Shown: positions 43,880 through 52,706 of the stretch, piece by piece
How positions within the stretch are numbered: the stretch's first letter is position 1
Layout: every line of letters begins with the position of its first letter
DNA from: Candidatus Gastranaerophilales bacterium
GTDB taxonomy: Bacteria > Cyanobacteriota > Vampirovibrionia > Gastranaerophilales > Gastranaerophilaceae
NCBI GenBank assembly: GCA_944326555.1
Contig: CALVEK010000005.1
Span: 35,454 to 99,453 of the forward strand
Direction of reading: 5' to 3'
DNA length: 64,000 nucleotides
Made by a program: the position numbers and the translations under genes
Notes under the pieces: model-generated
What the model saw: only the letters and a program-made list of their open reading frames with translations
What the model was told of the DNA's origin: nothing
The model's database searches: none

Positions 43880-44623
43880 TTATCCTGCACTTAATCCAGC
43901 ACAAAGGCTCACATTTTGCCCTGTCATGCCTTTAGCTTCTTCTGAGGCCATGTATTTGACGAGATTTGCTATTTCATCCGGATGAATGAATCTTCTTTGC
44001 GGTATCATTTCAATTTCTTCTTGATATGTAAAATCGCTTTGTTTTACAGCTTCTTTTGTTAAATCTGTTTCCACCCAGCCGGGGTTAATTGTATTTACTG
44101 TGATGTTATCACAGGCTAATTCTAAAGCAAGTGATTTACTGAAGCCTAAAAATGCTGATTTTGTCATTGAATACAATGATGCATTTCCTTCACCTACTAC
44201 CCCGCTAATTGAACCAATATTGATTATTCTGCCCCATTTGTTCTTTTTCATATTTTCTACTGCATATTTAGTTAGGATGTAAGGCGCTTTTATATTCAAA
44301 TTTATGAGCGAATTTATATCATTTTCTGTGGTTTTTTCTATAGGTGAATATGTATATACACCCGCATTATTGACCAGTATATCTATGCTACCTGCTTGGT
44401 CTATTATATTCTTTATCAATGTTTTGCATTGTTCAGAATCTGATAAATCTGCTATAAACCAACCCTTTGCTCTTATTTCTTTTGCTGTTGTTATTAAATC
44501 TTTTTCTGTTCTTGAACAAATATAGACATTATAGCCGCTTTTTGCGAGAATCTTTGCTATGCTTTTGCCTATACCCTTAGTTCCGCCCGTTACAAGGACA
44601 TTTTTACTGCTGGTCTTGTTCAT
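43880..44623 (-). CDS. Short-chain dehydrogenase/reductase (FabG-like)
   Basis: 247 residues with the classical SDR layout: NAD(P) loop TGGTKGIGKS (about 12-21), NNAGVYT (about 85), catalytic Ser in NIGSISG and Tyr-Lys in YSMTKSAF (about 151-158), then NTINPGWVETDL. Close to 3-oxoacyl-ACP reductase, but the true substrate is not readable. It overlaps the start-side end of the small gene at 44604 by 20 nt in the same direction. Confidence 0.9.
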   Translation of the reverse strand: MNKTSSKNVLVTGGTKGIGKSIAKILAKSGYNVYICSRTEKDLITTAKEIRAKGWFIADLSDSEQCKTLIKNIIDQAGSIDILVNNAGVYTYSPIEKTTENDINSLINLNIKAPYILTKYAVENMKKNKWGRIINIGSISGVVGEGNASLYSMTKSAFLGFSKSLALELACDNITVNTINPGWVETDLTKEAVKQSDFTYQEEIEMIPQRRFIHPDEIANLVKYMASEEAKGMTGQNVSLCAGLSAG

Positions 44624-44942
44624 AGTTATAAACCGTTAAAATTTGTACAATAGACTCCATAAGGAGTGAGATTATTTCTTTTCTTTTTTCGCTATCAAGA
44701 TTTTTAATAATTTCTATTGCAGAATGCAGTGAAATATTCTTGTCATACCAACGTTTGTATTCTGTAATTTTATTGTCAGCTAATATTGAAATTTCACCAT
44801 CTTGATTTGTTTTTATTTCGCTGAGGATAATTTGTATGAGGTCTTGAGCTATTTCTTCTCTAACCTCTTCATTTAGCCCCTCTAAGAATTTCATTAAGTG
44901 GCTTAAATCAGGATCTTTGTCATACCAGCGAACGTAATTCAT
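44604..44942 (-). CDS. Small protein with an internal WYDK repeat
   Basis: 112 residues. Two halves are similar: YVRWYDKDPDLSHLMKFLEG with NEEVREEIAQDLIQIIL, then YKRWYDKNISLHSAIEIIKN with SEKRKEIISLLMESIVQIL. Each half is a Trp-Tyr-Asp-Lys motif followed by two amphipathic helices, about 55 residues apart. No family recognised. It overlaps the start of the SDR gene by 20 nt. Confidence 0.7.
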   Translation of the reverse strand: MNYVRWYDKDPDLSHLMKFLEGLNEEVREEIAQDLIQIILSEIKTNQDGEISILADNKITEYKRWYDKNISLHSAIEIIKNLDSEKRKEIISLLMESIVQILTVYNYEQDQQ

Positions 44943-45030
44943 ATTGCATTATTTATTTATCTGAAAAACATTAATAAAATAGCATATTTTGTTAATGTCG
45001 TAAAGGTATGAAGTTGATAGGTCTCGTCTT

Positions 45031-46212
45031 TTAGATATCAAGCCATTTTTTGATTTCTTGAGAAATATATGCAAACGTATTTATTATACCCAAATCTTTG
45101 GGCTGAAAATCAGTTGACTTTGAATATATCAACAAAGGAACTTGCTCTCTGGTGTGGTCTGTACCTGGCACTGTAGGATCACATCCGTGGTCAGCTGTTA
45201 TGAATAGAATATCATCATCCGTCATTTTATCCATAATTTGTGGTAAGAATGCATCTATTTCTTCTATTGCTTTTCCATAACCTTTCCAATCATTTCTATG
45301 ACCGTAGAGCATATCTGTATCGACTAGGTTTGTAAAAATAAGTTCAAATTTAGCAGGTTCTTGTATCTCAGCGATTTTAATTTTATCAAGTTTCATTGTG
45401 TTTTCTACTGCTTTTAACGTTAGCTCAAGTCCTTCTTTATTTGAACCTGTATGAATTGCGTGAGAAATACCTGATTTTACATATATATCTTCAATTTTTC
45501 CAATGCCGATAACTCGTCCGCCTGCATTTAAAATTTCATTTAATACGGTCGGCTTTGGCGGTTCAACAGAGTAGTCTCTTCTGTCTTTTGAAATTCTTGT
45601 GGGTTTACCGTCCACAATATGATAAGGTCGAGCTATTACTCGTGAGACATTGTGTTCGCCGACCAAAATTTCTCTTGCTATTTTGCACATTCTGTAAAGT
45701 TCTTCAAGAGGAATTACATCCACATCAACAGCAATCTGAAAAACGCTGTCTGCACTGGTGTATACTATTGGAAATTTTGTGTTGTGATGTTCTTCATTCA
45801 AATCCTCAATGATTTTTGTCCCTGATGCAGGATAATTACCAAGAACTCCACCGCATCCTGTTTTTTCTATGAACTTATCTATGATTTCAGATGGAAAACC
45901 CTCTGGGTAAACTCTAAATGGTTCATCCAAGACAAGCCCTGCAATTTCCCAGTGTCCTGTAGTTGTATCCTTCCCTTTTGAGACTTCTCTCATTATTCCG
46001 TATTGAGCAATTGTCTTTTTTTCAGGAGCTACACCCATAACATCCCCGAGATTACCTATCCCCATCTTTTGCATGGTAGGAAGTCTTAACCCTCCATTTG
46101 CTTTTGCTACGTTACAAAGTGTATTGCACTCAGGGATGTCATTGTATTCTTTACAATCGGCCATTGCTCCGCATCCCATAGAATCTATAACTATAATAAT
46201 TGCTCGTTTCAT
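45031..46212 (-). CDS. deoB: Phosphopentomutase
   Basis: 393 residues, usual DeoB length, alkaline-phosphatase superfamily. It interconverts (deoxy)ribose 1- and 5-phosphate. Metal and catalytic sites: IVIDSMGCGAM near residue 8, the TTGHWEIAG segment with the phosphorylated Thr, and the C-terminal TADHGCDPTVPGTDHTRE. It links nucleoside phosphorylase products to the pentose phosphate pathway. Divergent from ychF. Confidence 0.96.
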   Translation of the reverse strand: MKRAIIIVIDSMGCGAMADCKEYNDIPECNTLCNVAKANGGLRLPTMQKMGIGNLGDVMGVAPEKKTIAQYGIMREVSKGKDTTTGHWEIAGLVLDEPFRVYPEGFPSEIIDKFIEKTGCGGVLGNYPASGTKIIEDLNEEHHNTKFPIVYTSADSVFQIAVDVDVIPLEELYRMCKIAREILVGEHNVSRVIARPYHIVDGKPTRISKDRRDYSVEPPKPTVLNEILNAGGRVIGIGKIEDIYVKSGISHAIHTGSNKEGLELTLKAVENTMKLDKIKIAEIQEPAKFELIFTNLVDTDMLYGHRNDWKGYGKAIEEIDAFLPQIMDKMTDDDILFITADHGCDPTVPGTDHTREQVPLLIYSKSTDFQPKDLGIINTFAYISQEIKKWLDI

Positions 46213-46311
46213 GATTTACTCCTTATGCATTTATTTTATCATATTCTTGTAAAGCAGGTATGTTTTTTGTACCATTTAGATTGGAAATACGATGAAAAGA
46301 GGATTATAAAA

Positions 46312-47409
46312 TTGTTAAGAGCAGGGATTGTAGGACTTCCAAATGTAGGCAAATCAACATTATTCAATGCATTGACTTCGACAGCTAATGCGCAAAGTGC
46401 AAACTATCCGTTTTGTACTATAGAACCGAACGTTGGAGTTGTTACTGTTCCTGATGAGAGACTTTATGTTCTTCAAAAATTAGTAAAAACCGACAAGGTT
46501 GTGCCTACGGCAATAGAGTTTGTCGATATAGCCGGTCTTGTTAAAGGAGCAAGTAAAGGTGAAGGTTTAGGTAACCAGTTCTTGGCAAATATCAGGGAAA
46601 CTGATGCGATAATTGAAGTCGTAAGATGTTTTGATGATCCTAATACAATTCACGTAACAGGCAAAGTTGATCCGATTGATGATATTGAAACTATTAACAC
46701 AGAGCTTGCTTTAGCTGATATGGCAAGCCTTGAAAAACGTCAACAAAGGTTATCCAAGGTTGCAAAAACAGGTGATAAAGATGCGGTTGCTGAGTTGGCT
46801 ATTGTAGAAAAATTGTTGAAATTGTTGGAAGACGGCAAATTTATCAATGTCAAAGATCATTTTAATGAAGAAGAATTGCCTTATATTAAGCTAATGCATC
46901 TTATGACAACAAAACCTGTTATTTATGCTGCAAATGTTTCTGAAACTGACCTTGCAACAGGTAATGACTATGTTGAAAAAGTAAGAGAGTACGCAAAAAC
47001 TCACAATGCTGACGTGGTTGTTATTTCCGCAAAAATTGAGGCTGAACTTTCTGAACTTGGCGATGAAGAAAAGAAAGATTATCTTGCCGAATTGGGTGTT
47101 GAAAATTCCGGCATAGAAAGAATGATTAAATCCGTTTATCATTTGTTGGATTTAAGAACGTTTATAACAGCCGGAGAAATAGAAGTTAGAGCTTGGACTA
47201 TTCCTGCAGGCGCCAAGGCTCCTCAGGCTGCAGGTGTGATTCATACAGATTTTGAAAAAGGCTTCATAAGAGCTGAAGTTACAAGCTATGATGATTTTAT
47301 CGCTTGTGGCTCTTATACAGCTGCTAAAGAAAAAGGTGTTACTCGTCTCGAGGGAAAAGATTATATTATGCAAGACGGTGATATTGTTCACTTCAGATTT
47401 GCTGTATAA
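46312..47409 (+). CDS. ychF: Ribosome-associated ATPase/GTPase YchF (OLA1 family)
   Basis: 365 residues from TTG at 46312, which has AGAGGA upstream and gives the family start LRAGIVGLPNVGKST; longer in-frame starts would add an unlikely 30-residue tail. Obg-like P-loop domain with GLPNVGKST, Switch-region FVDIAGLVKGASKGEGLG, a coiled-coil insertion, and a C-terminal TGS domain (about 280-365). It binds ribosomes and prefers ATP. A terminator follows. Confidence 0.95.
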   Translation: MLRAGIVGLPNVGKSTLFNALTSTANAQSANYPFCTIEPNVGVVTVPDERLYVLQKLVKTDKVVPTAIEFVDIAGLVKGASKGEGLGNQFLANIRETDAIIEVVRCFDDPNTIHVTGKVDPIDDIETINTELALADMASLEKRQQRLSKVAKTGDKDAVAELAIVEKLLKLLEDGKFINVKDHFNEEELPYIKLMHLMTTKPVIYAANVSETDLATGNDYVEKVREYAKTHNADVVVISAKIEAELSELGDEEKKDYLAELGVENSGIERMIKSVYHLLDLRTFITAGEIEVRAWTIPAGAKAPQAAGVIHTDFEKGFIRAEVTSYDDFIACGSYTAAKEKGVTRLEGKDYIMQDGDIVHFRFAV

Positions 47410-47410
47410 T

Positions 47411-47430
47411 AATCTTTTTAAGATTTTTTT
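47411..47430 (+). terminator. Intrinsic terminator after ychF
   Basis: AATCTT pairs with AAGATT around TTT, followed by five T. Short stem, but it lies directly after the stop. Confidence 0.55.
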
Positions 47431-47487
47431 GTTAATAATTTTATATTTATGAATGTTGTGTTTGTTTAACAATAGCTTTGATTTTGC

Positions 47488-49662
47488 TTATTCTTTTTCT
47501 CGAAGCATATTTTCATATTTATCAAGTTTGTTTATAAGTTGCGAATATTCTTCAAACTTTCCATTCTTTTCTGTTTGAACTTTAGCTATTACTGCTCTTT
47601 TTAGTAATTCAGGCATATTGAGCGCTACATTATCCACTCCGGGATCACCGGGTTGCCATTCCAGAGCTTTGTAGTAGTCTTCCTTATATGATTTTTTTAG
47701 TCGCAACTTCCAGTTTTGAGGATCTTGTGTACCTGCATTGTTGTACGTTTTGTCTAATCCAAAGAAGTCCATAAAGGTTAGTTGAATTTTTTCTCCATAT
47801 CTGAGAATCTCTTCAAATTTCGTTTTGACTCTCATTCTCTTATCCCACCACATCTTGTCCATTAACTCTCCTCTTTGTTCGTTGGATAGTTCCGGATAAA
47901 GACTTCCTATGATATAAGCATCTTCATATATTCCGTTCTTACAATTTTTACTTTTGTAAAAACTGTCTGTACAAACTTTTGCAAACGGAGGGTGATCATG
48001 ACAGCCAAGTATTACCCAATTGTTTGAGTATCTTGGGTTTGATTGCCTTTTCTGTACTTGCCATTCGTATGCGGATGTTATCTCCGGTAAATATTTTCCG
48101 TTTCTGGGTTTATTAAAAACTTCTTGAAATTTTGGTGTATCACAGCCGAGAGTTTCCCATATCATATCCTCAGGTTTTGCACCTTTTTCTTTAAACAGTG
48201 GTAGTAATATTTCATCCAGTATTTTTGCGTAATCTCCATCAGGGTCGATGTCAGGCATGTTTTTTATTTCTTCATTGATTTGACGAGTTATCTCAGGTGT
48301 CCAGCCTTTATCAGGTCCATATACATTCTCTTTATGCATCATGCTAATGTTGGCGCCGTGAGCATTCTTGTAAATTATATGTTCTGGGACAGACCAGTCT
48401 TCATTATTGAACCTGCCTATTTTTACCTCTACCTTGTTTTTATCGTATATCCAAGGGTCAATTAAACCTATGGCATGGTCGATTCTGATGTTTTCGTATG
48501 TATCAAGAAGTTTTTCAAACTTCTGTCTCATGAGTTTTCCTGCAGGACCAAGCCCGACAATATTTCCGTTTTCGTCTTTTATAAATAATTTTTTAGGATT
48601 TAATACAGGTATATCCCAAGTCTGGTTATTGCCCCATATAGAACCGTTTCCTATTGGATGTCCTTCTCCTCCGTAGGGGGTTCCTACTCTGTAATTTGGA
48701 AGGAATGCATCTTGATGAGCATAATAATCCATCATGTGAAAGCCTATTATTGAATCGGAATTGTATTGGAGTTTTCCTTTTGTCTCTATAAATTCTCTTT
48801 CTTGCTTATTTGTGATGAATTGTTTGAATTTATAAAGGTCAAGTTCTTTGCCGTGTTTTCTGATTATGTTTCTAAAATATAGATTTGCGTCTTTGTGGTA
48901 TGGCGAATTTTTATCTTCTTTGTAGATGAAAAGGTTTCTGCACATATCAGGCCATTCAAAAAAGTTTTCATCCATGCCGAACTTTTTCTTAAAATGTTGA
49001 AAAACAGCATCTTTTTCAAGCCACTCATTTTCTTTGTTTTTGTAGTCTTGAAATTCTTTATTTAGCCTAATTGCTTCAGAATCGCCGTGTACAACTTTTT
49101 GCATAAGGTTGTCATAGGCTTTTTCATATAATTTATCTGCAACATAAAAGGCTTTATTAAAGTTTGTTTGATCTGAATTATTTTCGTAAACTCTATTTTT
49201 ATCAACAAGTGTTATTACGTTGACAAGATCATTGTGCTGATCATTAATTGTTAGTATGTTCGCATATTGAGGCGTTGCCAGCCTTTCAAAATCTGTGTAC
49301 ACATAGTTCTTTGAATTTATTGATGATGTGTAGGGGGATAATCTCGTTAACCCAGGCGGTCCTAATTGTATAGAGTCAAAACCATGCATTTTTAAAAACT
49401 TGTTAAGTTCAACTGCTTTAGAATTTATATGTGAGCCTATAAATTGATCATTATCTTTGACAGGAAAACTCGATTGATGAAGGATTAATGACAAATTTGT
49501 TATTCCTAAAAATGTTTTTGCATCAACAATTGTTTGAGCATAGTCCTGCTCTTCTGTTGTCCCTTTGTCATCGATTACAACATCAGCTTTTGGTGCTCTT
49601 TTAAAATTAGATGCAACAAATCTGTTATTTATTTTGGGGTTAATTATATTATTGACTCTCAT
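47488..49662 (-). CDS. malQ: 4-alpha-glucanotransferase (GH77), unusually large
   Basis: 724 residues against about 500 for DPE1/MalQ forms. It transfers glucan chains between maltodextrins. The GH77 nucleophile Asp lies in IRIDHAIGLIDPW, the acid/base Glu in WETLGCD, and the third Asp in LGCHDHPP. The end signature FMDFFGLDKTYNNAGTQDPQNW is intact, so activity is likely. Extra length is in a long N-terminal part (VASNFKRAPK near residue 17) and in inserts. It probably works with the large glycogen synthase at 12323. A gap of 158 nt separates its start from the tRNA-Leu gene. Confidence 0.88.
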   Translation of the reverse strand: MRVNNIINPKINNRFVASNFKRAPKADVVIDDKGTTEEQDYAQTIVDAKTFLGITNLSLILHQSSFPVKDNDQFIGSHINSKAVELNKFLKMHGFDSIQLGPPGLTRLSPYTSSINSKNYVYTDFERLATPQYANILTINDQHNDLVNVITLVDKNRVYENNSDQTNFNKAFYVADKLYEKAYDNLMQKVVHGDSEAIRLNKEFQDYKNKENEWLEKDAVFQHFKKKFGMDENFFEWPDMCRNLFIYKEDKNSPYHKDANLYFRNIIRKHGKELDLYKFKQFITNKQEREFIETKGKLQYNSDSIIGFHMMDYYAHQDAFLPNYRVGTPYGGEGHPIGNGSIWGNNQTWDIPVLNPKKLFIKDENGNIVGLGPAGKLMRQKFEKLLDTYENIRIDHAIGLIDPWIYDKNKVEVKIGRFNNEDWSVPEHIIYKNAHGANISMMHKENVYGPDKGWTPEITRQINEEIKNMPDIDPDGDYAKILDEILLPLFKEKGAKPEDMIWETLGCDTPKFQEVFNKPRNGKYLPEITSAYEWQVQKRQSNPRYSNNWVILGCHDHPPFAKVCTDSFYKSKNCKNGIYEDAYIIGSLYPELSNEQRGELMDKMWWDKRMRVKTKFEEILRYGEKIQLTFMDFFGLDKTYNNAGTQDPQNWKLRLKKSYKEDYYKALEWQPGDPGVDNVALNMPELLKRAVIAKVQTEKNGKFEEYSQLINKLDKYENMLREKE

Positions 49663-49820
49663 ACCACACTTCTCATCCAGACTACTTTTAATTAAAATCC
49701 ATGATGGTACTTTTTGAACAGTTTTTTACAAAATTTTTACATATTTAAACCATAATTTAAAATTAGTACTGGAAATTTAAAATTGTTTTGATAAAATCTT
49801 ATTATGACAATTAAATACAT

Positions 49821-49907
49821 GCCGTTGTGATGAAATTGGTAGACGTGCTAGACTCAAAATCTTGTGTGGGCAACCACGTGCCGGTTCGACTCCGGCCAAC
49901 GGCACCA
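49821..49907 (+). tRNA. tRNA-Leu (CAA), encoded CCA end
   Basis: GCCGTTG (49821-49827) pairs with CAACGGC (49897-49903), discriminator A, then encoded CCA to 49907. The anticodon loop is CTCAAAA, giving anticodon CAA for UUG. The long variable arm typical of class II tRNA-Leu is present. The anticodon stem has a T-T mismatch at its second pair. A terminator follows. Confidence 0.92.
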
Positions 49908-50131
49908 TTTAAAAAAAGACCTTTTTGGGGGTCTTTTTTTTTTGTAGATTTTTTGTGCCGGTTCTACCTCTCGTAAAAACTGACATTTAGTCAGTTTTTC
50001 CTCGGCAGAGTGGCCAACGGCACCATTTAAAAAAAGAGACCTTTTTGGGGGTCTTTTTTTATTGTGGATTTTTTGTGCCGGTTCTACCTCTCGTGAAAAC
50101 CGACATTTAGTCCGTTTCCCCTTGGCTGTCT
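49894..50131. repeat. Tandem duplication of the tRNA-Leu 3' end plus terminator, about 118-120 bp period
   Basis: Unit 1 (49894-50011) and unit 2 (50012-50131) both begin with GGCCAACGGCACCATTTAAA, continue through a GACC-TTTTTGG-GGTC type hairpin with T-run, then GTGCCGGTTCTACCTCTCGT and a second hairpin (AAAAACTGAC...GTCAGTTTTT in unit 1, degenerated in unit 2). Unit 1 is anchored in the real tRNA. Together with the AT-rich stretch to 50292, which holds nothing I recognise, this explains the 385-nt gap after the tRNA. Confidence 0.85.
49917..49943 (+). terminator. Intrinsic terminator of tRNA-Leu (first copy)
   Basis: AAAGACC pairs with GGTCTTT around TTTTTGGG, followed by a long T-run. 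A second copy lies at about 50036-50061 in the duplicated unit. Confidence 0.75.
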
Positions 50132-50292
50132 TGTAAATAGCAACATAAAAATACTTAATTCTTTTGAGTCGCGTTTTGTAATATCTTATAATTGTTTTTT
50201 TCAAGCTGAATCGTTGTTCTTTGGAAAATAAGATGCTGCTTTTTATTCAGGATGCTATTCTTTTTCTTAGATTTTGCTTATCAAAATTTTTA

Positions 50293-51114
50293 TTATTCTT
50301 CTTTTATATATTTTTTAACAACTTCGTAAGAGTTCGAGAAAAGTTTTACAAAGTTTTCTTTTTCTCCATCATTTGTTCCCATTGCGTAGCTAAAAAGTTG
50401 GGCGAATACTTCCATTCTTGACATTTCAGCGTTTTCTATGTCTTGCTCATTTGGTTTTATGTCTGTGCCTCTATTATAGAATTCACCTATAAAGTATCCA
50501 AATTTGTTTATTGTTCTATAATTTAAGTCGATGGATTTTAAGTCCTTTTCTAAGGCTGCTTTAAATTCCTTTTTATCGCTATAACCATTGTTTTTTATGT
50601 ATTCTTTTAATAGTTCTCCCTCGCTTGGGGTTACTTTTGTGTTTTCAAATTGTTTATCTTTGTATTTTTCAACGAGTTTGTAATATTCTTCTTTTATCTT
50701 TTTATCTCCGCCTGAAAAATCAAATTGATGACCTATTTCATGCATAGTTGCTTGTTCTATCTCGTCATTGGCTGAGAAAGATGGTGAGAACGAAAATATA
50801 TTACCAATTTTATCGCCAAAGAAACCTGTTTCTTGTATGAAAATTTCCTTGGTCTTATCATCGTTGCTTAACCCTTTTGTCGCTCTGAACATATTATCAT
50901 TTTCTTTCAAATATTTGTTTAATTCACTTCCTTCTTTGGGTAAATTAGAAAAATCAGAAGCAACGTGTATATTTAGGTTTTTGAGCGTTTCTTTGTTTTT
51001 TAATTTTTCCGTTGCTTTTTCAACTGCTTTTTGCACAGCTTTCTTTGTTGAGTCATCAACTTTATTGATTGAACCATCGTGATAGTATATTTTTACCGGA
51101 TAATTTGTACTCAT
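50293..51114 (-). CDS. HExxH metallopeptidase-like protein, lethal-factor-like
   Basis: 273 residues from the ATG at 51114 with AGAGGAA upstream. The zinc motif HEIGHQFDF is near residue 129 and a downstream MEVFAQLFSYAMG (near 240) supplies a likely Glu third ligand. This HExxH...ExxAxxF arrangement resembles the anthrax lethal-factor-like (ATLF) peptidase family. The first 75 residues are Lys/Asp-rich and helical. No signal peptide or membrane helix is present. It could be a cytosolic peptidase or an effector exported by a signal-less route; neither is shown. Confidence 0.65.
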   Translation of the reverse strand: MSTNYPVKIYYHDGSINKVDDSTKKAVQKAVEKATEKLKNKETLKNLNIHVASDFSNLPKEGSELNKYLKENDNMFRATKGLSNDDKTKEIFIQETGFFGDKIGNIFSFSPSFSANDEIEQATMHEIGHQFDFSGGDKKIKEEYYKLVEKYKDKQFENTKVTPSEGELLKEYIKNNGYSDKKEFKAALEKDLKSIDLNYRTINKFGYFIGEFYNRGTDIKPNEQDIENAEMSRMEVFAQLFSYAMGTNDGEKENFVKLFSNSYEVVKKYIKEE

Positions 51115-51204
51115 AATATTCCTCTTTTTATACAAAAAATTTTTATATATTGTAATATTTCCCTAAGTAATAAACAGGATAGTAAGGTAAACATTTTTGT
51201 TGCA

Positions 51205-51242
51205 TATATAAAAGTGCAATCCAGAGAATTGCACTTTTATAG
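51205..51242. terminator. Terminator after UDP-glucose dehydrogenase gene
   Basis: TATAAAAGTGCAAT pairs with ATTGCACTTTTATA (allowing one bulged A), 5-7-nt loop. On the minus strand it follows the ugd stop at 51272. Confidence 0.7.
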
Positions 51243-51271
51243 TTAATTATAAAATTACTAACTGCTTTATT

Positions 51272-52585
51272 TTATATTTTTACGGTATTTCTTCCGACAG
51301 AATGGTACTCAAAACCTCTTTGCTGCAATCTTTTAGCTTCGTATTGATTTCTTCCGTCAAATATAACAGGTTCTTTTAACAATGATTTGATTTTATCAAA
51401 ATCCGGTCGTCTAAATTCATTCCATTCTGTTAAAAGTAGCAAACAATCAGCGTTTTCTAGTGCTTCATATGCTGATTTTGCATAAATTATTTTGTCTTTG
51501 AATATATATTTTGCCGTATCAATAGCTTTTGGATCGTATGCTTGAACTTTTGCACCTTTTTCTAAAAGAGCATTTATGATTGTTATTGAGGGAGCTTCTC
51601 TCATGTCGTTTGTTTGAGGTTTGAAAGAAAGTCCCCATATACCAAATATTTTTCCTTGTAAATTGTTACCATATTTTTTTATGATTTTGTCTATAAATAT
51701 TTGTCTTTGTTTTTTATTAATTTCATCGGCACTTTGTATGAGTTTATAGCTGCAGTCATTATCTTTTGCTGTTTTTATAAGTGCTTTTACATCTTTAGGA
51801 AAGCAACTGCCGCCGTATCCAAGACCTGGGAATAGAAATTGTTTTCCGATTCTTTTATCTGCACACATTCCGATTCTTACCATTTCTGCATCTGCTCCTA
51901 CTGCTTCGCATATATTGGCAATTTCATTGGCATAAGATATTTTTACCGCCAAAAATGAGTTTGCTGCATATTTTGTCATCTCTGCCGATTTTACATCCAT
52001 TATGATAACAGGATTACCTGTTCTTAAGAACGGAGAGTACAGTTCTTGCATAACTTCCGTAGCTCTTTGTGAGTCGGAACCTATAATAACCCTGTCAGGT
52101 TTTAGAAAATCATCAACAGCTGCGCCTTGTTTTAAAAATTCAGGGTTAGATACTACATCAAACTCTTCTTTTGTCTGATTTTTAATTATTTCAGTTACTT
52201 TTTCTGCTGTACCGACAGGAACTGTCGATTTGTCTATAATTACCTTGTATCCGTTTAGCGATTTTCCTATTGATTCTGCCACATCATATACGTATTGCAA
52301 ATCGGCTGAACCATCTTCACCTTGCGGTGTACCCACTGCAATAAAGCAGATTAGTGATTTTTGAACGGCTGATTTAATGTCATTAGTAAAACTTAGACGA
52401 TTTTCTGAAACATTGACTTTTATCAATTCTTCCAGTCCGGGTTCGTAAATCGGAATTATTCCTTTTTCTAATTTTTCCAGCTTATCCGTATCTTTATCAA
52501 CACAAATTACATCGTTGCCCATTTCTGCAAGGCAAGCCCCAACAACTAAACCTACATAGCCTGTTCCAATCACGCATATTTTCAT
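51272..52585 (-). CDS. ugd: UDP-glucose 6-dehydrogenase
   Basis: 437 residues. It oxidises UDP-glucose to UDP-glucuronate with two NAD. The Rossmann loop GTGYVGLVVGACLAEMG is at 7-23, the catalytic Cys in GYGGSCFPKD near 260, and the C-terminal UDP-binding domain (about 315-430). Product is used in capsule, exopolysaccharide or lipopolysaccharide synthesis. No glycosyltransferases are adjacent, so the polymer is unknown. Confidence 0.95.
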   Translation of the reverse strand: MKICVIGTGYVGLVVGACLAEMGNDVICVDKDTDKLEKLEKGIIPIYEPGLEELIKVNVSENRLSFTNDIKSAVQKSLICFIAVGTPQGEDGSADLQYVYDVAESIGKSLNGYKVIIDKSTVPVGTAEKVTEIIKNQTKEEFDVVSNPEFLKQGAAVDDFLKPDRVIIGSDSQRATEVMQELYSPFLRTGNPVIIMDVKSAEMTKYAANSFLAVKISYANEIANICEAVGADAEMVRIGMCADKRIGKQFLFPGLGYGGSCFPKDVKALIKTAKDNDCSYKLIQSADEINKKQRQIFIDKIIKKYGNNLQGKIFGIWGLSFKPQTNDMREAPSITIINALLEKGAKVQAYDPKAIDTAKYIFKDKIIYAKSAYEALENADCLLLLTEWNEFRRPDFDKIKSLLKEPVIFDGRNQYEAKRLQQRGFEYHSVGRNTVKI

Positions 52586-52668
52586 TAAAAAACTCTCCTA
52601 TTGTGTAAAATGTTAGCATAAAAATGTATGCTTTTGTTGTTTTTTAATTTTGTTAAATAATTTGTTGG

Positions 52669-52676
52669 TGTATAAT
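52669..52676 (+). promoter_or_regulatory. TG-TATAAT -10 element upstream of the TPR gene
   Basis: TGTATAAT at 52669-52676 with TTGTTA 15 bp upstream of the -10 (52650-52655). The start codon is at 52707. Confidence 0.42.
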
Positions 52677-52706
52677 GTCTAGTACAAAAAAGTGAGAGGT
52701 TTGTTT

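Noticed and set aside
49854..50204. Minus-strand reading frame of 116 codons covering tRNA-Leu and its duplicated tail, with a RWPESNRH-like stretch
   Set aside because: It is antisense to the tRNA; the RWPESNRH string is a well-known artefact of translating tRNA 3' ends, and its internal repeat comes from the DNA duplication.
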